Assembly (NCBI GenBank): GCA_040403555.1 | Contig: JBBAKN010000004.1 | Coordinates: forward strand, 186,001 to 250,000 | Source: JAIPAN01 sp040403555 | Lineage (GTDB): Bacteria > Bacteroidota > Bacteroidia > Sphingobacteriales > Sphingobacteriaceae | DNA: 64,000 nucleotides | Direction of reading: 5' to 3' | Shown here: piece by piece, positions 26,683 to 35,348 of the stretch | How positions within the stretch are numbered: position 1 is the stretch's first letter | Layout: each line of letters begins with the position of its first letter | The notes under the pieces: model-generated | Told to the model about the DNA's origin: nothing | The model's input: only the letters and a program-made list of their open reading frames with translations | Databases searched by the model: none | Program-made: the position numbers and the translations under genes

Positions 26683-27738
26683 TTAATCACGATCCCTAGA
26701 AAGTTTACTCACTTTTAAGGGCTTGGCTGTTAAAGTGGCATTTTCCCTGCGATTTTTAACAATATGAATGGCCGCAAATACGGCTTCTCGGAAGGATCCG
26801 GCATCGGCTTCGTTTTTTCCGGCTAAATCGTAAGCGGTTCCATGATCGGGGGAGGTGCGTACTACCGGCAAACCTGCTGTAAAGTTTACGCCCTGATGAA
26901 ATGCCAATTGCTTAAAAGGAATTAATCCTTGATCGTGGTACATGGCCAATACGGCATCAAACTTTTTCCAGCTTTGGTTTGCAAAAAAGCCATCAGCGGG
27001 GTAAGGCCCAAAGGCCAATAGCCCATTTTTATTCGCTTCGGCAATGGCCGGTGAAATGATACTTTCTTCTTCTTTGCCCAATAAGCCAGAATCTCCGGCA
27101 TGCGGGTTGAGGCCCAGTACTGCAATTTTAGGTTTTTCAATCCAAAAATCGCTTTTTAAACTTTCGTTAATGAGCGCTAATTTGCTTAAAATTTTCTCTT
27201 TGGTAATGCTTTTGGGTACTTCACTTAAAGGCACGTGGCCGGTAACTACGCCCACTCGTAAATCTTCGCCCATTAAAAGCATAAGCGAATCGGAGGCGCC
27301 AGCTTTGGTTTGAATGTATTCGGTATGCCCCGCAAAGGTGAAGGCCTCACTTTGGATGTTTTGTTTGTTAATGGGAGCCGTAACTAGAGCGTCAATTTCG
27401 CCGGCTATTAAATCGTTGGTGGCTCTTTCTAAAGATATAAAAGCATATTTTCCACCAGTTTCGTTGGCTTCGCCCAAATCAATTTTCACATCTTCTTCCC
27501 AGCAATTAATCATGTTGGCTCTGCGGTGAAGCGCATCGGCTGCTTGGTTAATTACGTTGAAGCTAAAATCCTCAATTCCCATGGTTTTACGATGAAAAGA
27601 AGCCACTTTGGTTTGGCCATACACAATAGGCGTACAATAATCGAGGATGCGTTTATCTACTAAGGTTTTGATAATCACTTCTAAACCGATGCCATTTACA
27701 TCGCCAATGGAAATTCCTATTTTGATTTTGTCGCTCAT
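26683..27738 (-). CDS. pdxA: 4-hydroxythreonine-4-phosphate dehydrogenase
   Basis: A 351-residue protein with PdxA motifs: GISIGDVNGIGLEV at the start, FAGHTEYIQTKAG, NPHAGDSGLLGKEE and YHDQGLIPFKQ, which supply the metal-binding histidines and aspartate. It oxidises 4-phosphohydroxy-threonine in the DXP-dependent vitamin B6 pathway. No pdxJ is visible nearby. It is divergent from rsmA with a 106-base gap. Confidence 0.93.
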   Translation of the reverse strand: MSDKIKIGISIGDVNGIGLEVIIKTLVDKRILDYCTPIVYGQTKVASFHRKTMGIEDFSFNVINQAADALHRRANMINCWEEDVKIDLGEANETGGKYAFISLERATNDLIAGEIDALVTAPINKQNIQSEAFTFAGHTEYIQTKAGASDSLMLLMGEDLRVGVVTGHVPLSEVPKSITKEKILSKLALINESLKSDFWIEKPKIAVLGLNPHAGDSGLLGKEEESIISPAIAEANKNGLLAFGPYPADGFFANQSWKKFDAVLAMYHDQGLIPFKQLAFHQGVNFTAGLPVVRTSPDHGTAYDLAGKNEADAGSFREAVFAAIHIVKNRRENATLTAKPLKVSKLSRDRD

Positions 27739-27844
27739 ACGTTCCTTCGAATTTCATCGAATTTTGGTGCAAATTACGGATTTGGCCCGAATGTTCGTCA
27801 AATACTGCCTAAACTTTGCTTATTTTGCCTCAAATTTACGCCCA

Positions 27845-28633
27845 ATGAGTTTGGTAAGAGCCAAGAAACAATTAGGACAACACTTTTTAACCGACAAAAA
27901 TATTGCCGAGAAAATTGTGAACAGTTTGCAGCTGTCCGAAACGGTAAAACACGTGTTGGAGGTGGGGCCAGGTATGGGCATTTTATCCGATTTTTTATTT
28001 CAACAGAAAGCCTTTGAAACGTATTTAATTGATATAGATACGGAATCTATTGCCTTTTTACACAAAAAATACCCCGAAGCCGGCAGTCGAATTATTTCTG
28101 GAGATTTTTTACACTATGATTTTTCTACTATTACCGAGGGCCCAATAGCCATTATTGGAAATTTCCCCTATAATATATCGTCACAAATTTTGTTTAAAAT
28201 ATTGGAGAATAGGCAGCAAGTACAGCAAGTGGTTGGCATGTTTCAGAAAGAAGTGGCCGAACGCTGTGCCGCCAAAGCCGGCAGCAAAGTGTACGGCATT
28301 TTAAGTGTGTTTTTGCAGGCCTATTATACTGTAGAGTATTTATTTACGGTGAAAGCTGGGGTGTTTAATCCGCCGCCCAAAGTATTATCGGCAGTCATCC
28401 GCCTTATTAGAAACGAGGTGAGTGCTTTGGATTGTGACGAACAGCTTTTTTGGAAAGTGGTAAAAGCCGGCTTTAACCAACGCCGCAAAACCTTGCGAAA
28501 TGCCCTATCGGGTATTGTTGCCAAAGATAAATTGGCTGCCGATGAACCTTTGCTAGAATTGAGAGCAGAGCGTTTAACCGTAGCCGATTTTGTATTTTTA
28601 ACCCAGTTAATTCAAGCAGCCAATGCCCACTAA
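27845..28633 (+). CDS. rsmA: 16S rRNA (adenine1518/1519-N6)-dimethyltransferase
   Basis: A 262-residue protein also known as KsgA. I take the ATG at 27845 (MSLVRAKKQLGQHFLTD), which gives the conserved KK-x-LGQHFL start. The in-frame extension to 27647 runs over the divergent pdxA gene and is rejected. SAM-binding motif I is LEVGPGMGILSDFL and the catalytic motif IV is GNFPYNIS. It dimethylates two adenines late in 30S assembly. Its last 11 bases overlap the next gene. Confidence 0.94.
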   Translation: MSLVRAKKQLGQHFLTDKNIAEKIVNSLQLSETVKHVLEVGPGMGILSDFLFQQKAFETYLIDIDTESIAFLHKKYPEAGSRIISGDFLHYDFSTITEGPIAIIGNFPYNISSQILFKILENRQQVQQVVGMFQKEVAERCAAKAGSKVYGILSVFLQAYYTVEYLFTVKAGVFNPPPKVLSAVIRLIRNEVSALDCDEQLFWKVVKAGFNQRRKTLRNALSGIVAKDKLAADEPLLELRAERLTVADFVFLTQLIQAANAH

Positions 28634-29555
28634 ACGTTTGTTACTAGTTGATGATTTGCATCCGCTTTTTAAGCAAGAAGCTGAAGCCTTGGGCTATGTG
28701 GTAATTGATGAACCTTTGTTTACTCGTGAACAAACCCTAGCTTCTATTAAAGAATATGAAGGCTTGGCCATTCGTACTAAATTTCAGGTAGATCGGGAAA
28801 TACTAGATGCTGCCCCAAACTTAAAATGGATTGCACGTGCCGGTGCCGGAATGGATAATATAGATGAGGCTTATGCGAAAGCTAAAGGCATTCAATGCAT
28901 CAATGCCCCCGAGGGCAATGCCGATTCCGTGGGCGAACATGCCGCGGGTATGTTATTGGCTCTACTAAATAAGTTTCGCCAAGCCGATATGCAGGTTCGA
29001 AATGGCATTTGGGATAGAGAAGCTAACCGAGGCTGGGAGTTGAAAGGCCGCACCGTAGGCATTATTGGCTACGGGCATATGGGCCAATCTTTTGCGCAAA
29101 AATTACAGGGTTTTGGTGTACAAGTTATTGCTTACGATAAATATAAAACGGGTTTTTCGGATGCTTTTGCCAAAGAGGTAAGCATGGAGGAAATAGTAAA
29201 ACACAGCGATGTACTTAGTTTACATGTACCACTTACCCGAGAGACGAAACATTTGGTAAATCAAGAATATTTCCATCATTTCCGCAAACCTATCTTCTTA
29301 TTAAATACGGCTAGAGGCGAAGTAGTAGATACGCTTGCGCTTGTACAGGCGTTAAAAGAAGGTAAGGTGTTAGGTGCAGGTTTAGATGTTTTAGAAAACG
29401 AAAAATTTCCCGCATTGGGAGAAGAGGTTTGGTACTCTGAATTACTGGTCCAAAGTAATGTACTCTTAAGTCCGCATGTGGCTGGTTGGACCCAAGAGTC
29501 CTACCGCAAATTATCGGAAGTATTGGCACAGAAGTTAAAAAATTTGCAAATCTAA
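28623..29555 (+). CDS. D-isomer-specific 2-hydroxyacid dehydrogenase (SerA-like)
   Basis: A 310-residue short dehydrogenase. It has an N-terminal catalytic part, the Rossmann motif VGIIGYGHMGQSF, NTARGEVVDT with the substrate-binding arginine, and the catalytic His region LLSPHVAGWT. It lacks the ACT domain of long phosphoglycerate dehydrogenases. 3-phosphoglycerate is the likeliest substrate given the family, but glyoxylate or hydroxypyruvate reductase activity cannot be excluded. It overlaps rsmA by 11 bases and is followed by a strong hairpin. Confidence 0.8.
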   Translation: MPTKRLLLVDDLHPLFKQEAEALGYVVIDEPLFTREQTLASIKEYEGLAIRTKFQVDREILDAAPNLKWIARAGAGMDNIDEAYAKAKGIQCINAPEGNADSVGEHAAGMLLALLNKFRQADMQVRNGIWDREANRGWELKGRTVGIIGYGHMGQSFAQKLQGFGVQVIAYDKYKTGFSDAFAKEVSMEEIVKHSDVLSLHVPLTRETKHLVNQEYFHHFRKPIFLLNTARGEVVDTLALVQALKEGKVLGAGLDVLENEKFPALGEEVWYSELLVQSNVLLSPHVAGWTQESYRKLSEVLAQKLKNLQI

Positions 29556-29581
29556 GTAGCTAACTTTATCTTCGTACATAC

Positions 29582-29626
29582 CAAACAAGACTATATCGGC
29601 CCTGTCGACATAGTCTTGTTTGTTTT
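29582..29626 (+). terminator. Long inverted repeat between the dehydrogenase and greA, likely terminator
   Basis: A perfect 13-bp inverted repeat, CAAACAAGACTAT (29582-29594) and ATAGTCTTGTTTG (29610-29622), extended inside by TCG/CGA after one mismatch, with a 7-base loop. A weak T-rich stretch follows. It most likely ends the rsmA-dehydrogenase transcript, but it sits only 30 bases before greA and could also act in its leader. Confidence 0.6.
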
Positions 29627-29651
29627 ATATACAAATCCTAATAACAAAGTA

Positions 29652-30125
29652 ATGGCAGAGATTACGTATTATACCAAAGAAGGTATAGAAAAGCTGAAAC
29701 AAGAATTACACGAATTGTGCACAGAAGGCCGTGCGCAAATTGCAAAAGCTATAGCCGAAGCTAGAGATAAGGGCGATTTATCTGAAAATGCCGAATACGA
29801 CGCCGCTAAAGAAGCGCAAGGCCACCACGAAAGCAAAATTTCGAAACTAAAAAATGTATTGGCTAATGCTCGTATTATCGATGAATCGAAATTAGATACA
29901 TCTAAAGTATTGGCCCTATCTATTGTGAAAATAAAAAATACCACCAACGGTTCCGAAATGACTTATCAATTGGTTCCGGAAAGTGAAGCGGATTTAAAAA
30001 CGGGTAAAATATCTATAAAATCACCCATTGCTCAGGGTTTATTGGGTAAATCTGTTGGCGATAAAGTTGAAGTAAGCATTCCGGCCGGAAAAGTAACATT
30101 CGAGATTATAGAAATTAGCCGTTAA
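29652..30125 (+). CDS. greA: Transcription elongation factor GreA
   Basis: A 157-residue protein, standard length from the ATG at 29652. An in-frame ATG at 29616 would place the start inside the upstream hairpin. The N-terminal coiled coil carries the acidic tip in GDLSENAEYDAAKEAQG, which inserts in the RNA polymerase secondary channel and stimulates transcript cleavage; the C-terminal domain has KISIKSPIAQGLLGKSVGD. The HIT gene starts 1 base after its stop. Confidence 0.95.
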   Translation: MAEITYYTKEGIEKLKQELHELCTEGRAQIAKAIAEARDKGDLSENAEYDAAKEAQGHHESKISKLKNVLANARIIDESKLDTSKVLALSIVKIKNTTNGSEMTYQLVPESEADLKTGKISIKSPIAQGLLGKSVGDKVEVSIPAGKVTFEIIEISR

Positions 30126-30126
30126 T

Positions 30127-30519
30127 ATGAGCATTTTTTCAAAAATAATTTCGGGAGAAATTCCAGCACATAAAGTAGCAGAAACTTTCGATTTTTTAGC
30201 TTTTTTAGATATTAACCCCTTAGTGGAGGGCCATGTTTTAGTAATCCCTAAAAAGGAAGTGGATTATATTTTTGATATCGACGATGAAACCTATGCCGGG
30301 TTGATGATTTTTTCCAAAATTGTAGCTGAAGGCGTAAAAAAAGCTATTCCTTGCAAAAAAGTGGGTGTATCGGTTATTGGCTTAGAAGTACCGCATGCGC
30401 ACGTACATTTAATTCCGATAAATGCGGTAAGCGATATGAATTTTAGCCGCGAAAAACTAAGCCCAAGTGCTGAACAGCTAGCCGAAACTGCTCAAAAAAT
30501 TAGGGCAGCACTTAGCTAA
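30127..30519 (+). CDS. HIT-family nucleotide-binding protein
   Basis: A 130-residue histidine-triad protein with the motif PHAHVHLIPI (H-x-H-x-H) and the N-terminal FSKIISGEIPAHKV common to Hint-like enzymes. These hydrolyse AMP-linked or phosphoramidate nucleotides; the natural substrate is unknown. It is coupled to greA, separated by one base. Its end overlaps the convergent ruvC by 8 bases. Confidence 0.9.
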   Translation: MSIFSKIISGEIPAHKVAETFDFLAFLDINPLVEGHVLVIPKKEVDYIFDIDDETYAGLMIFSKIVAEGVKKAIPCKKVGVSVIGLEVPHAHVHLIPINAVSDMNFSREKLSPSAEQLAETAQKIRAALS

Positions 30520-31078
30520 TTCGCTTTTCGTTGGCTTTGGCAAAAGCCGCCCAGCCCGAATAACTTTTCCCGCTGTCGCCAGCATCATTTCGCTGAAACG
30601 AATGGCAAACGGCTACAGCCAAACCATCGGTGGCATCTAAAAATTCTGGCTGTTCTGTAAATTTTAACAAGTTTTTAAGCATGGCCGCTACTTGTTCCTT
30701 GCTGGCATTTCCGTTTCCGGTAATGGCTTGTTTTATTTTACGGGGCGCATACTCAATAATGGCTAAATCGCGGGCCAAGCCGGCCGCCATGGCCACGCCT
30801 TGGGCTCGGCCTAATTTTAGCATCACCTGTACGTTTTTGCCATAAAAAGGAGCTTCAATAGCTAAGCAATCGGGGTGATATTCGTCAATAATGGCCAAGG
30901 TGCGCTCAAAAATGCGTTGCAATTTCAGCGGCTGGTCCGATAAATCGTCTAAGCGGATAACCCCCATGGTAAGCAACTCCATGTTCGATTTCACCTCCTT
31001 AATAAGTCCATAGCCCAAAATGTTGGTGCCGGGGTCAATGCCTAAAATAATGCGTTCTTTAGCCGCTGTTTTGCTCAT
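30512..31078 (-). CDS. ruvC: Crossover junction endodeoxyribonuclease RuvC
   Basis: A 188-residue resolvase from the ATG at 31078 (MSKTAAKERIILGIDPGT); an in-frame ATG six codons upstream is less likely. The RNase H-like acidic residues appear in GIDPGTNILGYG, AIEAPFYGKN and DATDGLAVAVCH. It cuts Holliday junctions moved by RuvAB. It is convergent to the HIT gene (8-base overlap) and divergent from rnhB. Confidence 0.94.
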   Translation of the reverse strand: MSKTAAKERIILGIDPGTNILGYGLIKEVKSNMELLTMGVIRLDDLSDQPLKLQRIFERTLAIIDEYHPDCLAIEAPFYGKNVQVMLKLGRAQGVAMAAGLARDLAIIEYAPRKIKQAITGNGNASKEQVAAMLKNLLKFTEQPEFLDATDGLAVAVCHSFQRNDAGDSGKSYSGWAAFAKANEKRIS

Positions 31079-31145
31079 TAGCACAATAATACCCATTTTG
31101 TGGCTAAAACAATCTCCTTGGCTAATTTTTTTCTATCTTCAAGCG

Positions 31146-31745
31146 ATGCTTTTAGCCTACCACCAAGAGAAGTTATTAGAAGCCGGTTGCGATGAGGCCG
31201 GCCGTGGCTGCTTGGCCGGCCCGGTGTTTGCTGCAGCTGTTATTTTGCCTAAAAATTTCGAACATCCTTTACTCACCGATTCCAAACAATTAAACGATAA
31301 ACAACGCTTCGAGTTGCGCAACGTGGTGGAAGAAGAGGCTTTAGCTTTTGCTGTGGCTCAGGTAGATCATGCGGAAATTGATAAGATTAATATTTTGCAA
31401 GCCTCTATTTTGGCCATGCACCGAGCATTAGATCAACTTACCTTACGCCCCGAATTTATTTTGGTAGATGGAAATCGATTTAAGAAATACCAACAAATTC
31501 CGCACGAATGTATGGTGAAAGGCGATGGGCGTTATTTCTCCATCGCGGCAGCCTCTGTTTTAGCTAAAACCTACCGCGATGAGTATATGGATAAACTGGC
31601 TGTTGAATTTCCGCAATACGATTGGCTCAATAATAAAGGCTATCCAACCGTTAAACATCGCGAAGCCGTTTTAAAACATGGTTTTTCTCCCTACCACCGC
31701 CGAACTTTTAAGGTGTCTGATCCGCAGTTGTCTATTTTTAGCTAA
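31146..31745 (+). CDS. rnhB: Ribonuclease HII
   Basis: A 199-residue protein from the ATG at 31146 (MLLAYHQEKLLEAGCDEAGRG). The longer frame to 31020 overlaps ruvC and is rejected. It has the catalytic DEAGRG motif and SVLAKTYRDEYM. It removes ribonucleotides from DNA, including single misinserted ones. gcvT follows after 42 bases. Confidence 0.94.
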   Translation: MLLAYHQEKLLEAGCDEAGRGCLAGPVFAAAVILPKNFEHPLLTDSKQLNDKQRFELRNVVEEEALAFAVAQVDHAEIDKINILQASILAMHRALDQLTLRPEFILVDGNRFKKYQQIPHECMVKGDGRYFSIAAASVLAKTYRDEYMDKLAVEFPQYDWLNNKGYPTVKHREAVLKHGFSPYHRRTFKVSDPQLSIFS

Positions 31746-31787
31746 GGCTTCATTGCTTTTTCGTATTTTCGCACAAATTTATCGCTC

Positions 31788-32870
31788 ATGAATAACACCG
31801 CTTTAACCAATACCCACATTGCTTTAGGTGCCAAAATGGTTCCTTTTGCCGGATATAATATGCCTGTACAATATGTGGGCATTAACGCTGAACACGAAAC
31901 CGTGCGCAAAGCCGTAGGCGTATTTGATGTAAGCCATATGGGCGAATTTATTTTAAAAGGCGAAGGCGCATTGGATTTGATACAAAAAGTATGTTCTAAC
32001 GATGCCTCTAAATTATACGATGGTAAGGTGCAGTATGCTTGCTTACCCAATGAACAAGGCGGCATTGTAGACGATTTATTGGTGTACCGCATGTATGAAA
32101 AAACCTATATGTTGGTGGTAAATGCGTCTAACATTGAAAAAGATTGGGATTGGATTTCGAAATTTAACAGCTACGGTGTAGATATGAAAAACATTTCTGA
32201 CCGTACTTCTTTGTTGGCTGTGCAGGGCCCCAAGGCAGCTCAAGCATTACAATCATTAACCCATACCGATTTAGCGGCCATGGAATATTACACCTTTGTG
32301 AAAGGCACTTTTGCCGGCATAGATAATGTTGTCATCTCGGCAACGGGTTATACTGGTGCCGGCGGCTTTGAATTGTATTTTGATAACGAGCATGCCGATA
32401 AAATTTGGAAAGCCATTTTTGAAGCAGGGGCTCCCTTTGGCATTCAGCCTATTGGCCTAGGCGCTCGTGATACCTTGCGTTTAGAAATGGGTTTCTGCTT
32501 ATATGGAAATGATATTGACGATACGACCTCTCCATTAGAAGCTGGGTTAGGTTGGATTACGAAATTCACCAAAGATTTTGTGAATTCGAGCAATTTAGCT
32601 GCTCAAAAAGAAGCCGGATTAAACAAGAAATTGGTAGGCTTTGAAATGATAGACCGAGGCATTCCTCGTCACGATTATGAAATTTGCGATGCCAACGGAA
32701 CCGTTATTGGTAAAGTAACTTCTGGAACGCAATCGCCCTCTTTACAAAAAGCCATTGGCTTGGGCTATGTGCAAAGCGATTTTGCGAAAGAAGACACTGA
32801 AATCTTCATCAACATTCGCGAAAATTTGGTGAAAGCACAAGTCGTAAAGTTCCCATTTTACAAAGGCTAA
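31788..32870 (+). CDS. gcvT: Glycine cleavage system aminomethyltransferase (T protein)
   Basis: A 360-residue protein with GcvT motifs MPVQYVGINAEHETVRKA, DVSHMGEF, GYTGAGGFELYF and GARDTLRLEMG. It transfers the methylene group to tetrahydrofolate and releases ammonia. GcvH is encoded 17 kb away, so the glycine cleavage genes are split. comB starts 9 bases after it. Confidence 0.95.
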   Translation: MNNTALTNTHIALGAKMVPFAGYNMPVQYVGINAEHETVRKAVGVFDVSHMGEFILKGEGALDLIQKVCSNDASKLYDGKVQYACLPNEQGGIVDDLLVYRMYEKTYMLVVNASNIEKDWDWISKFNSYGVDMKNISDRTSLLAVQGPKAAQALQSLTHTDLAAMEYYTFVKGTFAGIDNVVISATGYTGAGGFELYFDNEHADKIWKAIFEAGAPFGIQPIGLGARDTLRLEMGFCLYGNDIDDTTSPLEAGLGWITKFTKDFVNSSNLAAQKEAGLNKKLVGFEMIDRGIPRHDYEICDANGTVIGKVTSGTQSPSLQKAIGLGYVQSDFAKEDTEIFINIRENLVKAQVVKFPFYKG

Positions 32871-32879
32871 AACACCGGC

Positions 32880-33593
32880 ATGCAGCAACGAAAATTAGAA
32901 GTTTGCCTTAGCCCGGCGCTATTACATGTACACGATATCCGCGAAAGCATTGTGGTGGTTATTGATATTTTCAGAGCCACCTCATCTATGTGCTATGGCC
33001 TAGCCAACGGTGCCGAAGCCATCATCCCAGTTTCCTCGGTAGAGTCTTGCCGTTCGTATGAAGACACCAATTATTTATTGGCTGCCGAGCGCAATGGCGA
33101 AGTGGTGGCCGGTTTCGATTTTGGCAATTCGCCATTTTCCTATACCGCCGAAAAAGTAGCTGGTAAAACCATTGTGCTCACCACCACCAACGGCACCCAT
33201 GCCATTAACGAAAGTCGCGAAGCAAAGAAAGTGGTGATTGGTTCTTTTTTAAACTTAGGTGCGTTGAGTACCTGGTTAAAAACACAACCTCACGATGTAT
33301 TATTACTCTGTGCCGGTTGGAAAAATAAGGTGAATTTAGAAGATAGTTTATTTGCCGGGGCGCTAGCCTTTCACCTAAAAAATGAAGCCTATAAATTAGA
33401 TGATGCGGCTATTTTAGTAGCTGATTTGTACGGGTTAGCCAAAGGTGATTTAAACGAGTTTATGAAAAAAACCTCCCACAGCGAACGCCTAAAAGAACTA
33501 AATATTGAGCCCGATATTGCCTTTTGCTTACAAACCGATGTGGTGGATACTATACCGGTATTGGATGGCGACCGCTTGGTGAAATTGGTTTAA
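32880..33593 (+). CDS. comB: 2-phosphosulfolactate phosphatase family protein (ComB)
   Basis: A 237-residue protein with the ComB motifs VVIDIFRATSSM, LLAAERNGE, GFDFGNSP and LTTTNGTHA. In methanogens ComB removes phosphate from 2-phosphosulfolactate on the way to coenzyme M. Bacteroidota do not make coenzyme M, so the reaction here may serve sulfolactate or sulfonolipid metabolism, which is inference. It is coupled to gcvT upstream and overlaps the convergent mazG-like gene by 4 bases. Confidence 0.85.
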   Translation: MQQRKLEVCLSPALLHVHDIRESIVVVIDIFRATSSMCYGLANGAEAIIPVSSVESCRSYEDTNYLLAAERNGEVVAGFDFGNSPFSYTAEKVAGKTIVLTTTNGTHAINESREAKKVVIGSFLNLGALSTWLKTQPHDVLLLCAGWKNKVNLEDSLFAGALAFHLKNEAYKLDDAAILVADLYGLAKGDLNEFMKKTSHSERLKELNIEPDIAFCLQTDVVDTIPVLDGDRLVKLV

Positions 33594-33919
33594 GGTTTCA
33601 GCTTTTCGTTATCCTGATGCCGAGTGGCATCTCTCTTCGTTTTTTTCTCCAAATTTTGTTGTAGTGCTTCGGTGAGATTCACACCCGTTTGGTTGGCCAA
33701 ACAAATGAGCACAAACAATACATCGGCCAATTCATCGCCTAATTTCAGTTCCTCTTCTGCATTTTTAAACGATTGTTCGCCATATTTTCGGGCCATAATG
33801 CGGGCCACTTCGCCCACCTCTTCCATTAAAATGGCGGTATTAGTGAGTTCATTAAAATACCTCACGCCGGTCGTTTTAATCCATTGATCTACGGTGGCTT
33901 GTGCTTCTTCTAGGGTCAT
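33590..33919 (-). CDS. MazG-like nucleotide pyrophosphohydrolase
   Basis: A 109-residue all-alpha protein with EEVGEVARIMARKYGEQ and DELADVLFVLICLAN, the EExxE and ExxD metal-binding motifs of the MazG/dUTPase-2 superfamily. It probably cleaves a non-canonical nucleoside triphosphate to the monophosphate. It is the last gene of rsgA-dtd-mazG, 2 bases after dtd. Confidence 0.85.
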   Translation of the reverse strand: MTLEEAQATVDQWIKTTGVRYFNELTNTAILMEEVGEVARIMARKYGEQSFKNAEEELKLGDELADVLFVLICLANQTGVNLTEALQQNLEKKTKRDATRHQDNEKLKP

Positions 33920-33921
33920 GT

Positions 33922-34374
33922 TTATTCTTTGTTTTTGGTATCCATTACAATGGTTACTGGTCCATCGTTTAGCAAATTAATTTTCATATCGGCTCCAAAA
34001 ATGCCCGTTTCCACTTTTGAATTGCATTGTTTTTCCAATTCCGTTTTCATGAATTCATACAAAGGAATGGCTTTCTCTGGTCGGGCGGCACGAGTAAAGC
34101 CCGGGCGATTGCCTTTTTTGGTTTGCGCAAAAAGTGTAAACTGAGATATGAGCAAAATGCGCCCATGGATATCGGCTAGGCCCAAGTTCATTAGGCCCTG
34201 TTCATCATCAAACACTCTCATATTAGCTATTTTCTGAGCCAACCAAATGGCATCTTCGGCGGTATCGGCATCTTCAATGCCTAGTAATACTAAAAATCCG
34301 GCCTCAATTTGCCCGGTAATGGTTCCCTCTACGGTGCAAGAGGCGTGGCTTACTCGTTGAATTACTGCTCTCAT
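33922..34374 (-). CDS. dtd: D-aminoacyl-tRNA deacylase
   Basis: A 150-residue protein of normal Dtd length. It has MRAVIQRVSHASC at the start, LISQFTLFAQTKKGNRPGF with the SQFTL motif, and NDGPVTIVMDT with the Gly-cisPro-type loop. It hydrolyses D-amino acids from tRNA. Its start directly abuts the rsgA stop, which suggests coupled translation. Confidence 0.95.
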   Translation of the reverse strand: MRAVIQRVSHASCTVEGTITGQIEAGFLVLLGIEDADTAEDAIWLAQKIANMRVFDDEQGLMNLGLADIHGRILLISQFTLFAQTKKGNRPGFTRAARPEKAIPLYEFMKTELEKQCNSKVETGIFGADMKINLLNDGPVTIVMDTKNKE

Positions 34375-35295
34375 TTATACTCGGGTTTCGTTTCCGTGGT
34401 ACATGCTTAAATAACTATCGTATCGGCTTGGCTCTATTTCGCCCGCTTCTAAGGCTTTCAGTACCGCACAGCTGGGTTCGTTAATATGTTGGCAATTGTG
34501 AAATTTACAATTGCTCATTCGAGATCTAAATTCGGGGAATAAACGACCTAGTTCTTGGGGTAAAAGGTCAAATACGCCCAATTCCCGAATGCCGGGGGTA
34601 TCAATTAAAAAACCACCAAATGGCAGCGGATGCATTTCGGCGAAGGTGGTGGTATGTTGGCCTTTATCGCTCCAATCAGATATGGCGCCCGTTTTTACAT
34701 CGGCATCTGGCAACAAGGCATTGATTAAGGTTGATTTTCCTACGCCCGAGTGTCCGCTAATGAGGCTCACTTTATCTTTGAGTAGGGCTTGTATTTGGCT
34801 AATGTTGGTTCCTTCTAGCGCCGAAACTTCGTAGCACGCATAGCCCAATTGGGTATAAATTTGCTTGTATGCTGCTAAAATTTCTAAGCCTTCATCACTA
34901 AATAAATCGAGTTTATTAAAAATGATTTTTGCCGGGACTTCATAGGCTTCGGCAGTAACCAAAAAGCGATCGATAAAGCCCAAAGAAGTTCGGGGAGAGG
35001 CTAGAGTAACCACTAAAAATGCCTGATCGAGGTTGGCTGCAATAATTTGTGCTTGTTTAGAAAGGTTTACCGATTTGCGAATGATGTAGTTTTTGCGTTC
35101 GTGTAACTGGGTAATGATGCCCGTTTCTTGGTCGGGTTCGAGCTCCATGTCTACCCAGTCGCCTACGGCAATGGGGTTGGTGGTTTTAATCCCTTTTAAA
35201 CGAAATTTTCCTTGAATGCGACACGCCACAATACCTCCAGATTCGGTTTGAATTTGGTACCAGCTTCCGGTTGATTTAATGACGAGTCCTTTCAC
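34375..35295 (-). CDS. rsgA: Ribosome small subunit-dependent GTPase A
   Basis: A 306-residue protein with an N-terminal OB fold, then a circularly permuted GTPase: G4 (NKLD) comes before G1 (GHSGVGKSTLIN) and G3 (DTPGIRE). The C-terminal zinc site is CKFHNCQHINEPSC. It checks late 30S maturation. A TATTTTTG box precedes it. Confidence 0.95.
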   Translation of the reverse strand: MKGLVIKSTGSWYQIQTESGGIVACRIQGKFRLKGIKTTNPIAVGDWVDMELEPDQETGIITQLHERKNYIIRKSVNLSKQAQIIAANLDQAFLVVTLASPRTSLGFIDRFLVTAEAYEVPAKIIFNKLDLFSDEGLEILAAYKQIYTQLGYACYEVSALEGTNISQIQALLKDKVSLISGHSGVGKSTLINALLPDADVKTGAISDWSDKGQHTTTFAEMHPLPFGGFLIDTPGIRELGVFDLLPQELGRLFPEFRSRMSNCKFHNCQHINEPSCAVLKALEAGEIEPSRYDSYLSMYHGNETRV

Positions 35296-35308
35296 AATGC
35301 TATTTCAA

Positions 35309-35316
35309 CAAAAATA
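35309..35316 (-). promoter_or_regulatory. Candidate -7 element TATTTTTG for the rsgA operon
   Basis: An exact TAnnTTTG match on the - strand, 13 bases before the rsgA ATG. The -33 box is weak, so only the -7 part is supported. Confidence 0.35.
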
Positions 35317-35348
35317 CGAAAACAAGCGGCTCTGTACCTATTCGGATT

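Noticed and set aside
27647..27844. N-terminal extension of rsmA
   Set aside because: It overlaps the divergent pdxA coding region and lacks family similarity. KsgA proteins begin near KK-x-LGQHFL.
31020..31145. N-terminal extension of rnhB
   Set aside because: It overlaps the start of ruvC on the other strand. The conserved part begins at MLLAYHQEKLLEAG.
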